Shown piece after piece: positions 27,093 through 36,108 of a DNA stretch of 53,253 nt (position 1 is the stretch's first letter; each line of letters begins with the position of its first letter). The stretch is from the NCBI GenBank assembly GCA_964414555.1, contig CAYPWW010000009.1, positions 1-53,253 on the forward strand, given 5' to 3'. Source of the DNA: Litorimonas sp964414555 (GTDB taxonomy: Bacteria; Pseudomonadota; Alphaproteobacteria; Caulobacterales; Maricaulaceae). Position numbers and translations under genes: made by a program. The notes beneath the pieces were generated by a model. The model was not told the origin of the DNA. It did not search any database and worked only from the letters and a program-made list of their open reading frames with translations.

Positions 27093-28421
27093 ATGAGCAT
27101 TCTACACAAAGACCCTCGCAAAGAGTCAATCGACCGGGACGCCTATGCGCCTGATAACACCAACCCCGCGACGATGTATGGCCTGCCGCAGGATGTAAAG
27201 TTCTGTAAACGCTGCGTTATTTCCAATCAGCGGCCCAATTCGACCGTGGAGTATAAGCATACAGCCGAGTCCAAAAAGGTTTCGATCGTCTTTGACGAAG
27301 ATGGCATTTGCGACGCCTGCCGCCACGCCGAACGCAAAGGGCAGATCATCAATTGGAATGACCGTGAGGAGGAGTTAAAGGCCCTGTGCGACCGTTACCG
27401 CTCAAACGATGGGTCGTACGACTGTCTGGTTCCTGGCTCGGGCGGTAAAGACAGCTTCTATCAGTCCTGGGTCCTGAAATATAAATACGGCATGAACCCG
27501 CTGACCTGCACCTGGGCACCGCACATGTATACGGATTGGGGTTGGCGGAACTTCGATCGCTGGATCCATTCCGGCTTCGATAACTACCTGCTGACGCCCA
27601 ATGGTCGGATCAAGCGCCTGATGACGCGCCTGGCCGTTGAAAATATCTTGCATCCGTTCCAGCCGTTTATCATTGGCCAAAAGGGCTTTGCGCCCAAATT
27701 CGCCGCCAAGATGGGCATCTCGCTGATCTTCTACGGCGAGAACGAAGCTGAATATGGCAACCCACTGAAGGACAATGCCTCCGCTCAGCGCGACTATGAT
27801 TATTTCTCAACAGCCAAGGATGACGAAATTCATTTCGGGGGCACTTCGGTCGAGAGCTATATCAATGATTACGGCGTGCGTCGAAACGAGCTGGAGGCCT
27901 TCATGCCATCCAACCCGGAAGAATTGCGTAAGAATAACATCGAAGTGCATTATCTGGGTTATTATTTAAAATGGCATCCTCAGGACGCCTATTATCACGC
28001 GGTTGAGCATGGCGGTTTTGAAGCGTCGCCCCACCGTACGCCCGGAACCTACTCCAAGTATAACTCGCTCGACGATAAGATCGACGACTTCCATTATCAT
28101 ACAACCAATGTGAAATTCGGGATCGGCCGTGCCAGCTATGACTCCGCACAAGAAGTCCGCTCTGGCGATATCGAACGTGAGGAGGCCGTCGCTCTCGTCA
28201 AGCGATATGACGGCGAGTTCCCAGAACGTTTTGCCGATGATGTATTCAACTATCTCAGCCTGCCTGAGGACATGTTCCCCGAGGCCTCCAAACGTTTCGA
28301 GCAGCCCATCATGGACCGCGAATATTACGACGCGCTGACCAATCGCTTCCGCCCGCCGCATCTTTGGCAATATGGCAATGATGGATGGTCTTTGCGCCAT
28401 ACCGTATTTGAACGCGACTAA
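27093..28421 (+). CDS. wbpG: N-acetyl sugar amidotransferase, WbpG/PseA-like
   Basis: PP-loop ATPase that activates an N-acetyl group and replaces its oxygen with ammonia, giving an acetamidino (amidine) sugar; the ammonia comes from a HisH-HisF pair. The start is the ATG at 27093 (MSILHKDPRK), 442 residues. Two cysteine pairs (Cys38/Cys41 in FCKRC and Cys73/Cys76 in CDAC) precede the PP-loop SGGKDS at 116-121. The next two genes encode the matching HisF- and HisH-like partners, five bases away. The substrate is either the nonulosonate (as for PtmG/PseA) or the diacetamido uronic acid (as for P. aeruginosa WbpG); position within the leg genes favours the former. Confidence 0.88.
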   Translation: MSILHKDPRKESIDRDAYAPDNTNPATMYGLPQDVKFCKRCVISNQRPNSTVEYKHTAESKKVSIVFDEDGICDACRHAERKGQIINWNDREEELKALCDRYRSNDGSYDCLVPGSGGKDSFYQSWVLKYKYGMNPLTCTWAPHMYTDWGWRNFDRWIHSGFDNYLLTPNGRIKRLMTRLAVENILHPFQPFIIGQKGFAPKFAAKMGISLIFYGENEAEYGNPLKDNASAQRDYDYFSTAKDDEIHFGGTSVESYINDYGVRRNELEAFMPSNPEELRKNNIEVHYLGYYLKWHPQDAYYHAVEHGGFEASPHRTPGTYSKYNSLDDKIDDFHYHTTNVKFGIGRASYDSAQEVRSGDIEREEAVALVKRYDGEFPERFADDVFNYLSLPEDMFPEASKRFEQPIMDREYYDALTNRFRPPHLWQYGNDGWSLRHTVFERD

Positions 28422-28426
28422 ACGCC

Positions 28427-29206
28427 ATGAAAACCCGTTTAATCGCGCGGCTGGACGTCAAGATGGCTCACCTTATCAAGGGTGTGCGCATGGAAGGCTG
28501 GCGCAAGATGGGCGACCCCGTCGAACGCGCCGTCAAATATTATGAAGCTGGCATTGACGAGCTGATCTATATGGATGTCGTCGCCTCACTCTATGGCCGC
28601 AACAACCTGTCCGATATTGTGCGCAATGTTGCGACACAGGTCTTTATCCCGATCACGGTTGGCGGCGGCGTGCGCTCTTTAGAACATGTGCATGAGCTGC
28701 TAGCCGTCGGTGCAGATAAGGTGGCAATCAATACGGCCGCCACACTCGACCCGACCCTGCTGCGGCGGGTGTCCGACACCTATGGCTCACAAGCGACCGT
28801 CCTGTCGATTGAGGCCCAACGCCAACCTGACGGATCTTGGGAGGCCATGACCGATAATGGACGCAACCACACGGGACGCGACGTCGTCGCTTGGGCCGTC
28901 GAAGGCGCCGAGAACGGAGCAGGGGAGCTGCTGATCACTTCCATCGACCAAGACGGGACATCGCTCGGCATGGAGGCCGCGCTGATAGACAAAGTTTCAC
29001 GCTCCGTCGATATTCCGGTCATCGCCTGTGGCGGTGTTGGCAAAACGTCCCATGTCGTGGATGTGCTGAAAGCGTCACCCGTTAGCGCCGTCGCCATGGC
29101 AAAGGCGCTTCATGCGGATCGTTTTACACTGGACGAACTGCGAGAGGCTTGCCGCGCGGCTGGTATCGATGTGCGCGACGTCGCGCAGGAGCTGGCCCAT
29201 GTCTAA
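28427..29206 (+). CDS. hisF2: HisF-like subunit of a sugar amidotransferase (HisF2)
   Basis: (beta/alpha)8 barrel homologous to the cyclase subunit of imidazole glycerol phosphate synthase. In this context it most likely conducts ammonia from HisH to WbpG, as in LPS loci with duplicate hisH/hisF. 259 residues: RLDVKMAHLIKGVR at the start (Asp10 equals catalytic Asp11 of HisF), PITVGGGVRS, GADKVAINTAA, and TSIDQDGT. The second HisF catalytic aspartate (Asp130, in AIDAKR) is replaced by Glu129 in LSIEAQR, and the usual KDGR after the first Asp reads KMAH. These changes argue against histidine synthesis. It overlaps hisH by eight bases. Confidence 0.85.
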   Translation: MKTRLIARLDVKMAHLIKGVRMEGWRKMGDPVERAVKYYEAGIDELIYMDVVASLYGRNNLSDIVRNVATQVFIPITVGGGVRSLEHVHELLAVGADKVAINTAATLDPTLLRRVSDTYGSQATVLSIEAQRQPDGSWEAMTDNGRNHTGRDVVAWAVEGAENGAGELLITSIDQDGTSLGMEAALIDKVSRSVDIPVIACGGVGKTSHVVDVLKASPVSAVAMAKALHADRFTLDELREACRAAGIDVRDVAQELAHV

Positions 29207-29858
29207 TGCGAGTCCAAAAGTCTGTGTCGTGGACTACGGCATCGGCAATGTCTTTTCCGTCTGCAATGCCGTCGAAAAAGCCGGCGCAGATGTCACGCTA
29301 ACCCGCGACCCAAAGACTCTTCTGGCGGCGGACCGCCTGATCCTTCCAGGGGTCGGCGCGTTCAAACGCGCGATGGAGGCCCTAACCGATTTAGGGCTGG
29401 CGGATGTGCTATCCCGCTACCGCGAAACCGAGCGGCCCTTTCTGGGCATCTGCATCGGGATGCAGGTCATGATGGATCTGTCGGAAGAATTCGGCTCTCA
29501 TAAGGGTCTGGGCTATGTGCACGGACGTGCGCAACGGATCGATACAGGCGCGGATCAAGATATGCGCGTGCCGCATATTGCGTGGGCCAGTTTGGATGCG
29601 CCTGCAGGACAAGACGCTGGCGCGCTATGGGCCGATACACCGCTGCGCGCTTTCACGCCTGGTCAGGAGAGCGTGTATTTTGTTCACTCCTTTCATTGCC
29701 AGCCAGACAATCGCGAAGACATTATTGCTGTCGCCCATTATGAAGGACAATCCCTGACGGCAGCCGTCCGGCACGGCAATACATTCGGCGTACAGTTCCA
29801 CCCGGAGCGCAGTGGTAAGGTTGGTCAGACCTTCATCAAATCCTTCGTCTCAGCTTGA
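29199..29858 (+). CDS. hisH2: HisH-like glutaminase of a sugar amidotransferase (HisH2)
   Basis: Class I glutamine amidotransferase that makes ammonia for the HisF2-WbpG pair. The start is the ATG at 29199 (MSNASPKVCVVDYGIGN), inside the end of hisF2; 219 residues. The catalytic triad is complete: nucleophile Cys85 in GICIGMQ, His201 and Glu203 in QFHPE. The oxyanion strand LPGVGAF (49-55) is present. No other his genes are near, which supports a dedicated role in the glycan pathway. Confidence 0.87.
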   Translation: MSNASPKVCVVDYGIGNVFSVCNAVEKAGADVTLTRDPKTLLAADRLILPGVGAFKRAMEALTDLGLADVLSRYRETERPFLGICIGMQVMMDLSEEFGSHKGLGYVHGRAQRIDTGADQDMRVPHIAWASLDAPAGQDAGALWADTPLRAFTPGQESVYFVHSFHCQPDNREDIIAVAHYEGQSLTAAVRHGNTFGVQFHPERSGKVGQTFIKSFVSA

Positions 29859-29869
29859 GAGGGACTGAG

Positions 29870-31117
29870 ATGACGCAGAGAAGTTCCTCACACGCACTTG
29901 TTAATCCGGCCATTGCGACCCTGCGAGATCACTCCTTATTTGCCGAAGATATTTCGGCGCATCACGACGCGATTGCAGCCCTCGTTCGAAACAAGCGCGT
30001 TCTGGCCATTGGGGGCGCTGGGTCAATCGGCAGCGCGACGACAACGACCTTGTCAGATTTCGCGCCCTCTGCTCTGCATGTCGTCGATCAGAATGAGAAT
30101 GCGCTGGCGGAGCTTGTCCGGCAATTCCGGTCGCGGGCCGACCCTTTCGAAGTCGAGGATTTCAGAACGTTACCGCTTGACTATGGCTCCATGGCGATGC
30201 GGACCTTTCTGGCACAGCAACCCGCCTATGATCTCATCCTGAATTTTGCCGCCATCAAACATGTGCGCTCGGAAAAAGACCCTTTTTCGACCCTGCAGAT
30301 GTTCGACACAAATATTGTCAAACAGTACCGCTTCATGGGCTGGCTGGACGCGCTAGACTTCAAGGGTCGCTATTTCAGCGTCTCGACAGATAAAGCCGCC
30401 AATCCCAGTTCGCTAATGGGGGCGACGAAGCGCGTGATGGAACACATCATGTTCGACAATGAGGCCGGCGCGCGGCCCTATACGGTGGTGACGGCTCGCT
30501 TCGCCAATGTGGCCTTTTCCAATGGGTCGCTTCTGGAGAGCTTTACAAAGCGTCTCGCCCTAGGCCAGCCTGTGGCAGCACCACAGGACATTCGTCGCTA
30601 TTTTGTTAGCCTTGAGGAGTCAGGACAGATTTGCACCTTGGCAGCCACGCTTGCGCCGGATCGACATATCGCCATTCCGAACCTTGATCCGGAAACGCAT
30701 CTCGTTCCGCTATCCGATGTGGCAAAGGGTTTCCTGCGCGACAATGGATACGAACCACATGTCCATAACGATGAAGCTGTCGCCTGTCGCGCCGTCGAGG
30801 CCGATCGCGCGAAAGGCCGCTGGCCGCTCTTACTGACGCCCGGCAATACAGCTGGCGAAAAGCCCTATGAGGAATTCGTAGCCAGCACCGAAACCGTTTC
30901 AGATATCGGCTTATCACAGATGAAAGGCATTTCCTACGTGCCGACGTCTGGATCGATCGGGACGATGATTGTCGCACTGGAGTCATATATTAGTGAGTTA
31001 GGAATATACCCCAAACGCCTGACGACGGATGCGTTAAAAGCCTTTATCGCTCAGCTTGAACCCGCCTTTCTGGACACGCATGTACAAAGTGCGCTCAACC
31101 TCGATCAGCGCGCCTAA
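29870..31117 (+). CDS. legB: NDP-sugar 4,6-dehydratase of the CapD/FlaA1 type
   Basis: Short-chain dehydrogenase that turns an NDP-GlcNAc into the 4-keto-6-deoxy sugar. The start is the ATG at 29870 (MTQRSSSHAL) preceded by GAGGGACTGAG; 415 residues. NAD motif GGAGSIGS at 48-55; catalytic STDK (172-175) and MGATK (183-187), where Met stands in the place of the usual Tyr, as in the FlaA1 subfamily. NFAAIKHVRSEKDPF is a CapD signature. The C-terminal extension after about residue 300 is longer than in FlaA1. In this operon it probably provides the LegB step before LegC; the exact sugar (UDP or GDP form) cannot be read from the sequence. Confidence 0.78.
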   Translation: MTQRSSSHALVNPAIATLRDHSLFAEDISAHHDAIAALVRNKRVLAIGGAGSIGSATTTTLSDFAPSALHVVDQNENALAELVRQFRSRADPFEVEDFRTLPLDYGSMAMRTFLAQQPAYDLILNFAAIKHVRSEKDPFSTLQMFDTNIVKQYRFMGWLDALDFKGRYFSVSTDKAANPSSLMGATKRVMEHIMFDNEAGARPYTVVTARFANVAFSNGSLLESFTKRLALGQPVAAPQDIRRYFVSLEESGQICTLAATLAPDRHIAIPNLDPETHLVPLSDVAKGFLRDNGYEPHVHNDEAVACRAVEADRAKGRWPLLLTPGNTAGEKPYEEFVASTETVSDIGLSQMKGISYVPTSGSIGTMIVALESYISELGIYPKRLTTDALKAFIAQLEPAFLDTHVQSALNLDQRA

Positions 31118-31132
31118 GGAAAGGATTGGACC

Positions 31133-32278
31133 GTGATCCCACTCGCCATTCCAAATGTCTCCGGCAATGAGGGTCGCTATCTTCAGGCTTGTGTCGATGA
31201 AAATTTCGTCTCGACCGTGGGTCGCTTCGTCGGCGAGTTTGAGACCGCGCTTTGCGAAGCGACCGCATTCGACCACGCCGTCGTAACCTCACAAGGGACG
31301 ACCGCCCTGCATCTTGGGCTGACGGCGCTGGGCGTAGATGTCGGCGACCTAGTCATCATCCCGGACATGACTTTTATCGCAACGGCCAATGCCGTGTCCC
31401 ATTGCAAAGCGAAACCTTGGTTGCTCGACATCTCCGCGCAGAGCTGGACGCTAGACACGAATTTGCTGCGCCAAGCCCTAGAAGAGCAATGCGTGCGTGA
31501 CGGCAATACCGTCCGCCACCGCGAAAGTGGCGCGCGCGTGGCGGCGATCATGCCCGTCTACACGATGGGACTGGCACCTGACATGGATGCGATCTGTGAC
31601 ATTGCTGATGAATTTGGCATTCCGGTCATCGCCGACGGCGCGGCTGCGCTGGGCACAACCTATAAGGACAAGCCCTTGGGCGGAACGCGCGCGGCTCTAA
31701 CCATGATGTCGTTCAACGGCAATAAGATTATCACGAGCGGCGGCGGCGGCGTTTTGCTTAGCAATGACGAAACACTGATGGCGCATGTGCGCCATATCTG
31801 TTCCACCGCGCGGCATGGGCGCGGCTATGATCATGATCATGTCGGCTTCAATTATCGCATGACGAATATTCAGGCCGCCGTCGGCATGGGCCAGATCGAG
31901 CGTATTGAAGAGTTCGTCGCAGCCAAACGTAAGATTGCGGCCCACTACCGAGACGGCATTGCCGGACGCAATGATATACAGCCCTTTGTTCAGGCCGAGT
32001 GGTCAGACGGCAACCACTGGTTCTCCGGCGTCTATCTGGACGGCTGGGCTCCAGAGCGTGTCGATGCCTTGCGAGACCACTTGAGGGCGTCCGGCGTGGA
32101 TGCGCGACCGTTCTGGAAACCGATGAGCTTGCAAGTCCCTTATGCGGATTGCCCAACCCTTCTCAGTGGTGTGACGGCATCCGTATGGGAGCGTATCTTA
32201 CCGCTGCCCTGTTCGACGCAGATAACTGATGCACAGCTGGATCAAGTTGTGGCCGCACTTCACACCTTTGACGGATAA
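31133..32278 (+). CDS. legC: DegT/DnrJ/EryC1 aminotransferase, LegC-like
   Basis: PLP-dependent transaminase that aminates C4 of the 4-keto-6-deoxy sugar. The start is a GTG at 31133 (IPLAIPNVSGNEG) with AAGGAAAGG upstream, 15 bases after legB. 381 residues: substrate/PLP region SQGTTALHLGL, Asp168 in VIADGAAALG binding the PLP ring, and the PLP lysine Lys198 in SFNGNKIITSGGGG. The order dehydratase then aminotransferase is that of LegB-LegC. Its last 50 bases overlap the next gene. Confidence 0.86.
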   Translation: MIPLAIPNVSGNEGRYLQACVDENFVSTVGRFVGEFETALCEATAFDHAVVTSQGTTALHLGLTALGVDVGDLVIIPDMTFIATANAVSHCKAKPWLLDISAQSWTLDTNLLRQALEEQCVRDGNTVRHRESGARVAAIMPVYTMGLAPDMDAICDIADEFGIPVIADGAAALGTTYKDKPLGGTRAALTMMSFNGNKIITSGGGGVLLSNDETLMAHVRHICSTARHGRGYDHDHVGFNYRMTNIQAAVGMGQIERIEEFVAAKRKIAAHYRDGIAGRNDIQPFVQAEWSDGNHWFSGVYLDGWAPERVDALRDHLRASGVDARPFWKPMSLQVPYADCPTLLSGVTASVWERILPLPCSTQITDAQLDQVVAALHTFDG

Positions 32279-33527
32279 GAACGATATCGATCCCGGGTCG
32301 GTCCGGGATATCCTGCATGAATTTTTGAGCGGCGCGAGCCTGCGCACCGGCGCACCTTTTGAAGACCCGATTGCCACACTAGCGCGTAGTACACGGCGCG
32401 CACATATCGCCTTCTTTCGTGCCGCGCTGTCCTTACGACCGCGTCCCGTCGCTGCTCGTGCCGGGACCATCTGGGCCTATGCAACGACGGGCAATCAGAC
32501 GGAAAGCCTCGCGCCCGTCCTGTCCGAATTGGGGACTGAGGCGGACGCGCTGTCTCTGCCCGATCCTTTGCCGGGCTGGGGCAGAGCGCTCGCCTGGCGC
32601 ACTTTGCGATGTCTGCCTCAAGCCAAGACCGCGCTGACCCACCTGCCGCACAGCGAGCTGGCCAAGGTTGCAGATATGATTGATGTATATGCACTGGCAT
32701 TGGCTGAAGCGCAGTTGTTCACTGAGGCGGCCAGGCGCAATCCGCCCGCGGCTGTCCTGATCGCCAATGACCATAGCCCGCGAAATCGCGCGATCTTGGC
32801 CGCCGCGCAAGCCGCAGGTTTGCCGACGGCCTATCTACAACATGCCGCCGTCGGGGGCATCGAATGTCCTCTAAATATGGATCTGGCTTTTCTGCACGGC
32901 CAGCACAGTCTTGATATCTACAGCGCAATTGGGCCAGTCACCGCAGAGGTCTGCCTCGTCGGGTCCCCCAAAATCGATGTCGCCCGACGCGACGCATTGA
33001 GCCGCACAAAGACATCGCCGTTCTCTATCGGGGTTTTTCCCGGCTTGTTCGACCATCCCAACCGAGTCGGCGATGTTGTGGCAGAGCTGCGCGAAGGCTT
33101 TCCCAAAGCAACATTCGCCCTGCGGCGTCACCCGCGCGATGCCCGCGCCGGGTGGGACAATTTGATGGCAGAGCAGGATCTGTCGAACGCGCTGAACGCG
33201 TTGCACATTATGGAAGCCTTACAAGCCTGCGACCTCGTCATATTCGACGATTCCAATGTGGGGCTGGAGGCGGCCGCTTTGTGTGTGCCTGTTTTGCGAA
33301 CCACCTTAAAAGAGATGCCCAGCGATCAATATGCCCTGTCAGGAACGAAGCTATTCACGCAGTGCGAGGCGGCGCTTGGCGCGTTAGTCCCGACAGCGCA
33401 GGCGGCGCTGGACGGACGTGCGCAACCGGATGCCATCGTCCTGGATCAGGTTTTTTCAGGCTGGTCCAAAGGCGAAGCACAAGCGGATAAGCTTATCGCC
33501 GAACGCTTGCGAGCGTTTCTCGTCTAA
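32229..33527 (+). CDS. Predicted GT-B-like transferase, unassigned
   Basis: 432-residue soluble protein I cannot assign to a known enzyme. It has a GT-B-like layout: an N-terminal part with IWAYATTGNQTESL (81-94) and AVLIANDHSPRNRAILAAAQAAGLPTAYLQHAAVGG (DHS 181-183, QHA 204-206), then a C-terminal lobe with IGVFPGLFDHPNRV, FALRRHPRDAR and VIFDDSNVGLEAAALCVPVLRT. The QH, RRHPR and S-N-x-G-L-E-A motifs resemble capsule and nonulosonate-transfer GT-B proteins, so it may attach the sugar made here. The ATG lies 50 bases inside legC; the only alternative close by is a TTG at 32247, so the overlap is real. Confidence 0.6.
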   Translation: MHSWIKLWPHFTPLTDKNDIDPGSVRDILHEFLSGASLRTGAPFEDPIATLARSTRRAHIAFFRAALSLRPRPVAARAGTIWAYATTGNQTESLAPVLSELGTEADALSLPDPLPGWGRALAWRTLRCLPQAKTALTHLPHSELAKVADMIDVYALALAEAQLFTEAARRNPPAAVLIANDHSPRNRAILAAAQAAGLPTAYLQHAAVGGIECPLNMDLAFLHGQHSLDIYSAIGPVTAEVCLVGSPKIDVARRDALSRTKTSPFSIGVFPGLFDHPNRVGDVVAELREGFPKATFALRRHPRDARAGWDNLMAEQDLSNALNALHIMEALQACDLVIFDDSNVGLEAAALCVPVLRTTLKEMPSDQYALSGTKLFTQCEAALGALVPTAQAALDGRAQPDAIVLDQVFSGWSKGEAQADKLIAERLRAFLV

Positions 33528-33671
33528 GCTTTAAGCCTAGTCTTTCCCTGAATAAGCGATACAAAAAGCCCAACATTGCAGATATTTAAGCCAAGTTGCG
33601 TTTTTGTTTCCTCGCACCGGGGCGGACGTAACACTATTCACAAAATACAAACCGGAAAATAAAGAGTTTCA

Positions 33672-34994
33672 ATGACCACGCCACATTTAAATCTCCCGTT
33701 TCTCATGCCTGCCCAGGCACAATCCTATCTTACCCTCAATCAAGCGCTCGAACGCTTAGATGCGGGCGTGCAGATGTCGATCCTCGGCACCTATGCCGCA
33801 CCAAGCGAAGAGTTGGAAATTGGGGACTGCGTCTTTGTCGATACCGACCCCGCCGGGGCCTTTACCGGGCATACTGGCGAGATCGCGTGTCGAGGCGCAG
33901 GCGGGTGGGAGTTTCTTATGCCGCGTGAGGGCTGGCTGGCTTGGGACATAACCGATGCGCAGGTCATTGTCTTCAATGGTGGTAGCTGGGCCCCGCTGTC
34001 ATCCGCCGCGCCAGAAAGCTTCACACGACTTGGCATAAATAAACCCGCCGACCCCGCACACCAGCTGTCGGTCAAGGGCGACTCGACCTTGCTGGCGGCG
34101 GACGCAGACTCTCACCGGCTGATCCTCAACCGCGTGGCCGAGACGGATACCGCCAGTCTCATTCTGCAGACAGGCTATCAGGGCCAAGCCGAGCTGGGCC
34201 TAACCGGATCTTCAGGTCTAGCGCTGCGCGTCAGCGTGGATGGTCAGAGCTGGGCCGATGCACTTACCGTGGACACCGCAAGCGGGGAAGTCAGCATTCC
34301 GAATCTAACGGATACAGACGCCCCAACCGGACGTGTCCGACGCGTTAGCCTTGCTCCGGGTGCGGGCCGCTACATCGTGCCAGAAGGTGTGCGAAGCCTC
34401 TCAATCGCCGTCCAAGGCGCAGGCGGCGGAGGGGCAGGCGCGAAATCAGCCAGCAATACACGCGTCGGCGCAGGTGGGGGTGGCGGTGGCGGCTATACGG
34501 AAATCCTGATCACCTCCGAAGATTTTGAAGACGGTTATGACTATGTCGTCGGTACGGGCGGTACGGGCGGGTCAGCCGGGGACGACGCCCCAACAGGCGC
34601 ACGCAACGGCGGCGCAGGTGGGTCCTCCAGCTTCACGGGCGGGGATGTGGATCTGCTAGGCGAAGGCGGGGCCGGTGCTCTAGAACGAACAGCCGTCAGC
34701 GGTAATAACGAATTTCTCGGCGGCGCGGGCGGGGACGCTACAGGCGGGGACATCAACCTCCCCGGACAAAACGGAAATGGCGGGATTACCTCCACGACTT
34801 ATTCCATGATCGGCAATGGCCGAGGTGGCTGTTCGCATATGGGCCAGGGCGGAGCCTTCAGCAATGGTACGGGGAAACCCGGCTTGGAATATGGCGGCGG
34901 CGGCGCGGGCGCGGGCATGATTCCGGGCTTGGCGCTAAACCGTGCTGGCGGCGCTGGCGCAGATGGCGGCATCTGGATTACCGAGACCTATTGA
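33672..34994 (+). CDS. DUF2793 protein with glycine-rich tail-fibre-like C-terminus
   Basis: 440 residues. Residues 1-95 match the DUF2793 pattern of phage and gene-transfer-agent tail proteins (PHLNLPFLMPAQAQSYLTLNQALERLDAGVQ, ending GGWEFLMPREGWLAWD). A middle region (115-225) has repeated beta-strand character. Residues 230-440 are very glycine-rich, starting GRYIVPEGVRSLSIAVQGAGGGGAG, which resembles the glycine-rich fold seen in phage tail fibres. There is no signal peptide, lipobox, RTX repeat or membrane helix, and no other phage gene nearby. It sits inside the nonulosonate operon between a transferase and legI, after a 144-base gap. Role unknown; a tail-fibre-type or surface adhesin that binds or displays the glycan is a guess. 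Confidence 0.75.
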   Translation: MTTPHLNLPFLMPAQAQSYLTLNQALERLDAGVQMSILGTYAAPSEELEIGDCVFVDTDPAGAFTGHTGEIACRGAGGWEFLMPREGWLAWDITDAQVIVFNGGSWAPLSSAAPESFTRLGINKPADPAHQLSVKGDSTLLAADADSHRLILNRVAETDTASLILQTGYQGQAELGLTGSSGLALRVSVDGQSWADALTVDTASGEVSIPNLTDTDAPTGRVRRVSLAPGAGRYIVPEGVRSLSIAVQGAGGGGAGAKSASNTRVGAGGGGGGGYTEILITSEDFEDGYDYVVGTGGTGGSAGDDAPTGARNGGAGGSSSFTGGDVDLLGEGGAGALERTAVSGNNEFLGGAGGDATGGDINLPGQNGNGGITSTTYSMIGNGRGGCSHMGQGGAFSNGTGKPGLEYGGGGAGAGMIPGLALNRAGGAGADGGIWITETY

Positions 34995-35072
34995 TTGCCC
35001 TGAGCCGGTGAATTTGCCAGAGAGTATGGACGTTTTTCCGCTATCATAGCGAGCCATCCAACGAGAGCTTTC

Positions 35073-36107
35073 ATGCGCGCATTTCCGCTTCTTTCTTTTG
35101 GACGCACCTACGTCATAGCCGAAATCGGCGTCAATCATAATGGCGACCCAGACATGGCTCGCCAGATGATTGATGTCGCCAAATCGGCCGGGGCGGATGC
35201 AGTCAAATTTCAGACCTTCAACCCCGCCAAGCTCGTAACCTCTCGCGCCGAAAAAGCCGCTTATCAGACAGCCAATGACGGCCGCGCAGAGTCTCAACGT
35301 GAGATGTTAGAGCGGCTAGTTTTGTCCAAAAACGACTTACTGGCGATTGCTGATTACACGCGTGCAACGGGGCTTGAGTTTCTGTCGACGCCTTTTGACG
35401 CCGACAGCGCCGCCTTGTTGGACTCGCTCGATGTTGCAGCCTTTAAAATTTCTTCTGGAGATCTGACAGCGCTGGATTACCTGCGTACACTTGCCCGATA
35501 CGGACGGCCCATGATCCTCTCTACAGGCATGGGGAGTTTGGTCGAGACCGCAGAAGCCGTTACCGCTATAAGCGAAGCAGGTGATCCACCATTGGCCCTT
35601 CTGCATTGCGTCTCGAATTATCCTGCCGCGCCGGAAGCCGCCAATCTGCGCGCGATCGACACATTGGAGCAGGCTTTTCAGGTGCCTGTTGGGTGGTCTG
35701 ATCATACGCTCGGCGAGGCCGTCGCCGTAGCCGCCGTTGCGCGCGGCGCAGTCATCGTGGAAAAGCACTTTACGCTCGACAAATCATTGCCTGGACCCGA
35801 CCACAAAGCCTCTCTTTCGCCAGAGGAGTTACAAAGCTACATCGCCGCAATCCGCACGGTCGAGTTAGCGCTAGGCGATGGAATTAAACGCCCGCATCCA
35901 TCAGAGTTGCCAACAATTGCTGCCGCGCGACGGTCTCTAATTCTGAATCGTGATATGGCAGCAGGAGAAGTCATTGGCGAAGCCGACATCGTCACGCTTC
36001 GTCCAGGCCACGGCCTTGCTCCCAAACACCGCGTACATGTCATCGGACGGACAATGCAGGCTGCACGGCCCCAAGGTCATGTCCTGAGCTGGTCGGACCT
36101 AACGTAA
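35073..36107 (+). CDS. legI: Nonulosonic acid synthase, LegI/NeuB-like
   Basis: Condenses a six-carbon mannosamine-type sugar with phosphoenolpyruvate to give the nine-carbon acid (legionaminic or sialic). 344 residues, normal for the family: TIM barrel 1-280 with VIAEIGVNHNGD, AVKFQTFNPAKLVT, FKISSGDL, ILSTGMG and VEKHFTLDKSLPGPDHKASL, and a C-terminal SAF (antifreeze-like) domain from about 285 with AAGEVIGEADIVTLRPG. It is followed after one base by the acyltransferase gene. Confidence 0.92.
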   Translation: MRAFPLLSFGRTYVIAEIGVNHNGDPDMARQMIDVAKSAGADAVKFQTFNPAKLVTSRAEKAAYQTANDGRAESQREMLERLVLSKNDLLAIADYTRATGLEFLSTPFDADSAALLDSLDVAAFKISSGDLTALDYLRTLARYGRPMILSTGMGSLVETAEAVTAISEAGDPPLALLHCVSNYPAAPEAANLRAIDTLEQAFQVPVGWSDHTLGEAVAVAAVARGAVIVEKHFTLDKSLPGPDHKASLSPEELQSYIAAIRTVELALGDGIKRPHPSELPTIAAARRSLILNRDMAAGEVIGEADIVTLRPGHGLAPKHRVHVIGRTMQAARPQGHVLSWSDLT

Positions 36108-36108
36108 A

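Noticed and set aside
28427..29858. hisF-hisH as part of the histidine operon
   Set aside because: No other his genes are present, WbpG is adjacent, and a catalytic Asp of HisF is replaced by Glu.
34420..34960. Repetitive GGCGG-rich DNA that could look like a tandem repeat or CRISPR
   Set aside because: There are no regular repeat units or spacers; the pattern comes from glycine codons of the glycine-rich protein.
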